A stretch of DNA of 64,000 bases from CAYYFX01 sp964571855 (GTDB taxonomy: Bacteria; ARS69): positions 62,001 to 126,000 of the forward strand of contig CAZNDO010000009.1 in assembly GCA_964571855.1 (NCBI GenBank), written 5' to 3'. Position numbers and translations under genes: made by a program. Under the pieces are notes generated by a model. The model ran no database searches. It saw only the letters and a program-made list of their open reading frames with translations, and was not told the origin of the DNA. Positions 59,557-64,000 of this stretch are shown here, one piece after another. Positions within the stretch are counted from its first letter, which is position 1. Every line of letters begins with the position of its first letter.

Positions 59557-60645
59557 TCAGCGCTCGTCGGTGAGTACCTCGAGGAGCTTCGCGTTCACGA
59601 AGAGTTTCTCCCGGCCGACGCTTCGTTCCTCCAGAACCCCGAGCGCCGCCACCGCCTTGAGGTACCGCGCCGCCGCCTGGCGACCCGCTAGGCGGGCGGC
59701 GACCACGTCGGAGATGCGGCAGTAGGGTTGCTTGAAGATCACGTCCACGAGTTCGCGGCTGTAGATCTTCGGAAGCTCCTCGCGGACGAGCGTTGCCGTC
59801 TCCTGCGCGAGCGTGCGGATCGCGGCGATGCGGGACGTGGTCCAGGCGGCGGTCTCTTCCACGCAACGGAGCATGTAGAGGAGCCACGGCTCCCATGCCG
59901 ACTCCGCGGTGACCGCGCGAAGTCGGCGGTAGTACTCGTTCCGGTGACGCAGGATGTAGCGGCTGAGATAGAGGACGGGGACCGGGAGCAGTCCGCACTG
60001 GACCAGGTAGAGGCTGTTCAGGATGCGGCCCGTGCGCCCGTTCCCGTCCGTGAACGGATGGATCGCCTCGAACTGGTAGTGCGCAACCGCCATCCGCACG
60101 AGCGGATCCAGTCCCTGCTGCTCGTGCAGGAACCGTTCCCAGTTCGCGAGCAACTCCCGGATGCGCGCTTCCCCCTGCGGAGGCGTGTAGACGATGGTTC
60201 CGGTCCTCGCATCCGCGAGCGCCGTTCCCGCCAGCTTGCGGATGTCCATGCGCACGCCGCGGATCCGCGTGCAGATGGTCGTTGCCGTCCGGGTGCCGAG
60301 GGGGGTCTTCCCGAGGTCCGCGGCGCCCTCGAGTAGCGCATGGCGGTAGCGCAGCGCCTCCTTGGTGGCGGGGTCCGCGGATCCCTCGGCACCCAGGTGC
60401 TGGAACAGGCGGTCCGCCGTGGTCACGATGTTCTCGATCCCTGAGCTGTCGCGGGCCTCCAGAACGGGCAAGGTGTTGATCAGCATCCCCGGCTCGGGAA
60501 TCAGCTCCACCGCCTGCTTGAGTTCCGCGAGGGCGGCCCGGGCCGTAACGCATTGCTTCAGAACGACTTTCGTCTCCAGCTCGCCACCGGGCGGGAGCAT
60601 GGGCAGGGCGTCGTAGGGCTCCTGGGGCCGCCAGGGGCGGGTCAC
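59557..60645 (-). CDS. Fic-family protein (class II, with inhibitory helix)
   Basis: 362 residues from GTG 60645; a longer frame passes through the GACATGTC repeats and is rejected. The Fic core HPFTDGNGRTGR (196-207) is intact, with His196 as base, so AMP transfer to a protein hydroxyl is expected. Residues 67-72, SSGIEN, match the inhibitory motif (S/T)xxxE(G/N), whose Glu blocks ATP. The C-terminal part (about 270-362) holds a winged-helix-like region (CRISDVVAARLAGRQAAARYLKAVAALGVLEE, in part). Such proteins usually act as regulated AMPylators or toxin-like modules. Confidence 0.92.
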   Translation of the reverse strand: MTRPWRPQEPYDALPMLPPGGELETKVVLKQCVTARAALAELKQAVELIPEPGMLINTLPVLEARDSSGIENIVTTADRLFQHLGAEGSADPATKEALRYRHALLEGAADLGKTPLGTRTATTICTRIRGVRMDIRKLAGTALADARTGTIVYTPPQGEARIRELLANWERFLHEQQGLDPLVRMAVAHYQFEAIHPFTDGNGRTGRILNSLYLVQCGLLPVPVLYLSRYILRHRNEYYRRLRAVTAESAWEPWLLYMLRCVEETAAWTTSRIAAIRTLAQETATLVREELPKIYSRELVDVIFKQPYCRISDVVAARLAGRQAAARYLKAVAALGVLEERSVGREKLFVNAKLLEVLTDER

Positions 60646-60750
60646 GACATGTCTCCGGAATACGATTTCTGCGACATGTCCGGACGATAGGTCGCGGGCG
60701 GCGACATGTCCAGGGAATGTGTCGCCAGAATCGCGGTTTGGCGACATGTC
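60646..60750. repeat. Cluster of GACATGTC palindromes
   Basis: Four perfect 8-bp palindromes GACATGTC at 60646-60653, 60673-60680, 60703-60710 and 60743-60750, mostly within GCGACATGTC. The last also belongs to a perfect inverted repeat TGTCGCCA (60720-60727)/TGGCGACA (60739-60746). The array lies in the upstream region of the Fic gene. It could be the end of a lost transposon with multiple transposase sites, or an operator array. Confidence 0.7.
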
Positions 60751-60859
60751 ACGCGGGGCCGCCCTGGATGCACCCTCGGCCCTCCCGGGGATTGGCACCT
60801 CGGCCGTGGTCGTGGCGCGATCGGATGACCCGAGCCGGGCGCAGTCTCGCGATGGGCGC

Positions 60860-61171
60860 TCACGAAGGTGGCGTTGGTCGGTCTCCGGGAGAGCCGGGCG
60901 GTTCGTCGCCCTCCTCCCCCTCCCCGTGATCGTCCGTCTCCTCCAGCGGGGGCGCCTCGTCGATCGCGTCGAGGATCGCGCGGGCGGCCGATTCCGCCCC
61001 GGCCGCCACATAGAGCTTCACGCCGCGCACGGTCTGCATCGAAGGGAGGGCGCCGCCGAGATCGTCCGACACGATCATCGCCTCGATCGACGCTTCCTGG
61101 AGCGCCTCGACGGCCATCTCGGCCGACACGAGGTCGGGGAACTGCCGCAGCAGGACGGGATCCTCGGACAT
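60860..61171 (-). CDS. DUF2007-type small protein
   Basis: 103 residues from ATG 61171 behind CGGAGGAA. The DUF2007 pattern is clear: LLRQFPDLVSAEMAVEALQEASIEAMIVSDD, then VRGVKLYVAAGAESAARAILDAI (two pieces), with an acidic tail. The family is a small ferredoxin-like fold of unknown function. A perfect 19-bp Fur-type box 53 bases upstream suggests iron-dependent expression. Confidence 0.85.
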   Translation of the reverse strand: MSEDPVLLRQFPDLVSAEMAVEALQEASIEAMIVSDDLGGALPSMQTVRGVKLYVAAGAESAARAILDAIDEAPPLEETDDHGEGEEGDEPPGSPGDRPTPPS

Positions 61172-61223
61172 CGGTTCCTCCGGGAGGCGGTCACGAGGCG
61201 GGGAGCGGAGATCCACTCATGGC

Positions 61224-61242
61224 GTGAATGATAATCATTCAC
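61224..61242 (-). promoter_or_regulatory. Fur-type iron box
   Basis: GTGAATGATAATCATTCAC is a perfect 9-1-9 palindrome that agrees at 15 of 19 positions with the classical Fur box GATAATGATAATCATTATC. It is conspicuously AT-rich for this genome. It is placed 53 bases upstream of the DUF2007 start and could overlap its -10 region. Confidence 0.8.
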
Positions 61243-61305
61243 GTGGTGAATGGCAGGATCGCGGGGGCCGGGAGCAGGCGGGCCGAGCGGCGGGGCGGGT
61301 CGGGG

Positions 61306-63672
61306 CTACTCCATCCCCAGGCGGCGGATGCGGTCCAGGAGGCCCTTGCGGGACACGCCCAGCAGCTGCGCCGCGAGCGTCTTGTTGCCCTCGGCCTTCG
61401 TGAGCGCCTTGCGGATCTCGCGGCGCTCCAGCTCGTCCACCTGCTCGGGCAGGCTGGCCGCGGCCGCGGAGGCCACCAGGGCCACGATCTCCTCGGGGAG
61501 GTGCTCGGGGGCGATGCGGCCCGCGTCGCGCGCGCGGAACGCCGCGCTCTCCACGACGTTGCGGAGCTCGCGCACGTTGCCGGGCCAGGGGTACGCCAGG
61601 AGGCCGGCCATGGCCTCCGGGGAGACCTCGTAGCGGCGACGGCCGAAACGGCCGCGGCAGCCGTCGAGGAAGTGGCGGGCCAGGGCGCGGATGTCCGCGG
61701 GGCGCTCGCGCAGGGGCAGCACGCGGATGCGGAACGCGGCGAGGCGGTAGTACAGGTCCGCGAGGAAGAGTCCCTGCTCCACGGCCACGCGAAGGTCGCG
61801 GTTGGTGGCGACCACGATGCGCGCGCGCAGCGGCACCGTGTCGTTCGCGCCGACCGGGACGATGCGGCGGTCCTCGACCACGCGCAGGAGCTTGGCCTGG
61901 AGGTCGAGGGAGGCCTTGTCGATCTCGTCGAGGAACACGGTGCCGTCGGCGGCGGCTTCGAGGCGGCCGGCGCGGTCGCGGTCGGCGCCGGTGAACGCGC
62001 CGCGGCGATGGCCGAAGAGCTCGCTGTCCAGGAGCTGCTGCGCGAAGGCGGCGCAGTTCAACGGGACGAAGGGGCGGTCGGCGCGCGGGCCGGACTCGTG
62101 CAGGAGGCGCGCGAGGACTTCCTTCCCGGAGCCGGTCTCGCCTTCGAGGAGGACGGTGGTGTCGTACGGCGCGAGGTCGCGGGCGAGGGTGAGGATGCGC
62201 CGCATCTCCTCGGTCTCGGCGACCGGAGCGGGGAGGGGCGTGCGGCGGGAGGCGCCGCTGGCGGCCGCGGCGACGGGCGCTTCGCCCTGCTCGCGCTCGT
62301 GGATCTCGGCCTCCACACGCTCCGCGGCGGGAACCGCGCCGAGCCGCGCGTAGATCCGGCCCGCGACGAACAGGTGGCCGAGCGCCTCGGCGGTGTCGGC
62401 CGACGGACGGCGTGCCGCGATGGCCGCGGCTTCCTCGTGGACGGCGGCGAGCTCGAAGGGCGTGGCGATGCGCCGGAAGATCTCGATGGCCCGCTCGATC
62501 GCCGCGACGGCCTGCGCGTGCTCCCCGCGATCGGACAGCACGGCGGCGAGGGCGCCGAGCGCGTTGCCGGTCTCGCGGAGGTCCTGCGACCGCTCGGCGG
62601 CCTCGAGGGAGCGGCGTGCGAGGGACTCTGCTTCGTCGAGCTGGCGCGCACCGCGACACGCCTTCGCCAGGCGCCACTCCAGTTCGTAAGCGAGGTCGCC
62701 GTCCGGGGAGATGGCGCGCGCGGCGGCGAGCGCGTCCTCGAGGATCCCGCGGGCCGCCGCGGGCTCCGGGGACTCGAGCAGGGTGTCGCCGAGCTCCTCG
62801 AGGGCGAGCACGCGGCCGCGCGCGAAGCCCACGCGCTCCGAGAACTCCAGCGCCTCCCGGGCGATCACGTCGGCGCGGGCGTGGTCGCCGCGGCGGCGGG
62901 AGAGCCGGGACTGGAGGATCCCGAGCAGGGCTTCGTCCTGCTCCTGGCCGATGGAGCGGTACAGGCGGCGGGCTTCCGCGATCTCGGTGTCGGCCTGGGA
63001 CCACTCGCCGAGGTAGAAGAGGGCGACGGCGATGTGAGACTTCTCCCTGGCGACACCACGTGTCGTCCCGCGTCCCTCGCAGAGCACCATGCACTCGCGG
63101 TGGCACCGGAGGGCATCCGCGTAGCGTCCCTGCAAGCGATGAAGGTCGCCAAGCGCACGCAGGCACGACTCCACCTGCGATCGGTCCGTTCCCCGGCGCG
63201 CGGCGGCCAACGCGTCGCGGTAGTGGTCCTGTGCTTCATCCAGTCGACCGGACCAGCGCAGGGCGTATCCGAGCCAACGCTGACTGCGGGCGAGTTCGTC
63301 GTGATGCGATGTCGGCTGGAGAAGAGTCACGGCCTCCTGGCAGAAGCGCTCGCACGAAGAGACGTCGCCGAGGAAGTAGTCGGCCCACCCCAGCCGTGCG
63401 AGGACGCGTGCCCGGTCCACGTTCCCGAGCGCGTCGTCGTCGGTGAGCGGAAGCAGTAGCCGCCTCGAGTCTTCGTAGCGGCTCGCCGCATGACAGCAGT
63501 CCGCCATGTGGATCCGCAGGCCGATGCGATCCATCGCGGTCAGCTCGGCTTCTTGTTTCAACGCTTCGCCATACTCCGCGATGGCGGCGTCGAACATCTC
63601 CGCGATGCGGTGGGCATCGCCCGCCGCGATCCGATCGTGGACCTGGGCTGCAGGGGTTACCCGAGGATCCAC
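61306..63672 (-). CDS. TPR-containing sigma-54-dependent transcription activator
   Basis: 788 residues from GTG 63672, five bases after GGAGG, overlapping the end of the small peptide gene by 16 bases. Residues 1-450 are TPR-like helices (ARVLARLGWADYFLGDVSS, LRALGDLHRLQGRYADALR, ALEELGDTLLESPEPA). Then comes an AAA+ domain with GETGSGKE (~510), GAFTGA (~558), GTVFLDEID and an Arg finger region, and a Fis-type helix-turn-helix at the end (RKALTKAEGNKTLAAQLLGVSRKGLL, in part). GAFTGA shows contact with sigma-54. The TPR part probably receives the signal, in place of a receiver domain. Confidence 0.92.
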   Translation of the reverse strand: MDPRVTPAAQVHDRIAAGDAHRIAEMFDAAIAEYGEALKQEAELTAMDRIGLRIHMADCCHAASRYEDSRRLLLPLTDDDALGNVDRARVLARLGWADYFLGDVSSCERFCQEAVTLLQPTSHHDELARSQRWLGYALRWSGRLDEAQDHYRDALAAARRGTDRSQVESCLRALGDLHRLQGRYADALRCHRECMVLCEGRGTTRGVAREKSHIAVALFYLGEWSQADTEIAEARRLYRSIGQEQDEALLGILQSRLSRRRGDHARADVIAREALEFSERVGFARGRVLALEELGDTLLESPEPAAARGILEDALAAARAISPDGDLAYELEWRLAKACRGARQLDEAESLARRSLEAAERSQDLRETGNALGALAAVLSDRGEHAQAVAAIERAIEIFRRIATPFELAAVHEEAAAIAARRPSADTAEALGHLFVAGRIYARLGAVPAAERVEAEIHEREQGEAPVAAAASGASRRTPLPAPVAETEEMRRILTLARDLAPYDTTVLLEGETGSGKEVLARLLHESGPRADRPFVPLNCAAFAQQLLDSELFGHRRGAFTGADRDRAGRLEAAADGTVFLDEIDKASLDLQAKLLRVVEDRRIVPVGANDTVPLRARIVVATNRDLRVAVEQGLFLADLYYRLAAFRIRVLPLRERPADIRALARHFLDGCRGRFGRRRYEVSPEAMAGLLAYPWPGNVRELRNVVESAAFRARDAGRIAPEHLPEEIVALVASAAAASLPEQVDELERREIRKALTKAEGNKTLAAQLLGVSRKGLLDRIRRLGME

Positions 63673-63962
63673 CAGATCCTCCAGAGAATGAGCCACAGGT
63701 GTTGAGGCCGCACGGACACGCTCTCCGACGCGCTTCGCTGCGGAGAGATCGAGAGGACAGCGTCCTGTCGAGCGGTCCCCTGGTGGGCAGCGGAGACCCC
63801 CACGTCCGTTGCCGCCGGAAGCGTTCCGTCGGGCCAATGCGGATCGCCGTCCGCTACCGGGGGTGTCGCCCGCACCGTGCGGGCAAGTTGGTCAGCACTC
63901 GCCGGCGGGGAGATCGCCAGCGCCAGGAACATGGCGGTGACCAGGGCGAGGATCAGTTTCAC
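63657..63962 (-). CDS. Small secreted protein with Trp-rich C-terminus
   Basis: 101 residues from GTG 63962, with GGAAGGGG 10 bases ahead. It starts with a clear signal peptide (MKLILALVTAMFLALAI..., cleavage near PASADQ). The mature part is low in hydrophobics until the end, HLWLILWRIWWILG, which is strongly hydrophobic with four Trp including a WW pair. The stop overlaps the start of the TPR-sigma54 activator gene, so the two are translationally linked. Unknown function; a peptide signal or envelope peptide sensed by the TPR protein is an inference. Confidence 0.65.
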   Translation of the reverse strand: MKLILALVTAMFLALAISPPASADQLARTVRATPPVADGDPHWPDGTLPAATDVGVSAAHQGTARQDAVLSISPQRSASESVSVRPQHLWLILWRIWWILG

Positions 63963-64000
63963 GTCGTCTACCCCTTCCAGGGGCGGAGCCTTTGGCAGCC

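Noticed and set aside
54209..60553. A 2114-codon open frame on the minus strand across five genes
   Set aside because: It coincides with the DUF6600 gene only at its end; elsewhere it is Arg/Pro/Gly-rich, a GC-driven shadow of the beta-helix, repeat-protein and Fic genes read out of frame.

Overview
The window is very GC-rich (roughly 70%) chromosomal DNA from a didermal bacterium. Lipobox lipoproteins, a DUF3570 outer-membrane-type protein and multiheme periplasmic cytochromes show the cell plan. Several large secreted proteins end in a FlgD-like Ig domain (V.YDV.GR.V..L..G....G...WDGRD..G..VAAGVYF.RL), a C-terminal architecture common in Candidatus Eisenbacteria and other FCB-affiliated candidate phyla. 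I infer an uncultivated lineage of that kind; the sequence alone does not settle the phylum. Genes lie on both strands in short operons with many 4-nt stop/start overlaps. I saw no rRNA, tRNA, CRISPR array or complete insertion sequence.

Layout. 1-2288 (-): a helical lipoprotein and two L,D-transpeptidases, for cell-wall cross-linking or anchoring. 2732-5715 (-): a redox locus of TlpA-like thioredoxin, DUF4266 lipoprotein ending GGGGCGCN, DUF3570 protein with a flavinylation-type motif, and ApbE flavin transferase. 5845-7369 (-): a probable lanthipeptide precursor followed by a strong hairpin and a LanC-like cyclase. 7665-16139: secreted nuclease-fold protein, MddA-like methyltransferase, DUF454 protein, aminotransferase, secreted proteins including a HEFKH metalloprotease, and an SDR. 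16146-19665 (-): ECF sigma factor coupled to a Ser/Thr kinase with TPRs, plus an orphan. 20087-23168 (+): four tandem paralogous Cys-rich secreted proteins. 23220-28451: M29 aminopeptidase, Rrf2 regulator divergent from an octaheme HAO-like cytochrome, cobalamin-type radical SAM protein, cold-shock protein.

28981-36809: surface lipoprotein, RhlE helicase, 4-TM holin-like protein, 5'-3' exonuclease, DUF4287 protein, ArfB, DUF190 protein, and an ECF sigma/anti-sigma-like pair. 36999-39773: a cytochrome with 19 CxxCH motifs fused to a b-type membrane cytochrome. 39830-46964: small exported proteins, a BlaR1/BlaI-type pair and a ferritin-like DUF2202 gene with a damaged 5' end. 46979-51133: a large subtilase. 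51231-54062: lipoprotein, UppP, and two convergent toxin-antitoxin pairs with AT-rich palindromic promoters. 54209-63962: DUF6600 protein, beta-helix protein, repeat protein with FlgD tail, Fic protein preceded by a cluster of GACATGTC palindromes, Fur-box-controlled DUF2007 gene, and a TPR-sigma54 activator overlapping a small secreted Trp-rich peptide.

Two themes recur. One is periplasmic electron transfer and flavin/heme redox (DUF3570-ApbE locus, octaheme cytochrome, 19-heme cytochrome b fusion). The other is secretion, with two classes of C-terminal ending: the FlgD-like domain, and a short terminal signature EPx(S/T)WGxIKxLYR shared by six proteins. The most promising poorly described systems are the LanC-precursor pair, the DUF4266/DUF3570/ApbE locus, the WGxIKxLYR tag with its tandem secreted family, and the TPR-sigma54/peptide pair.
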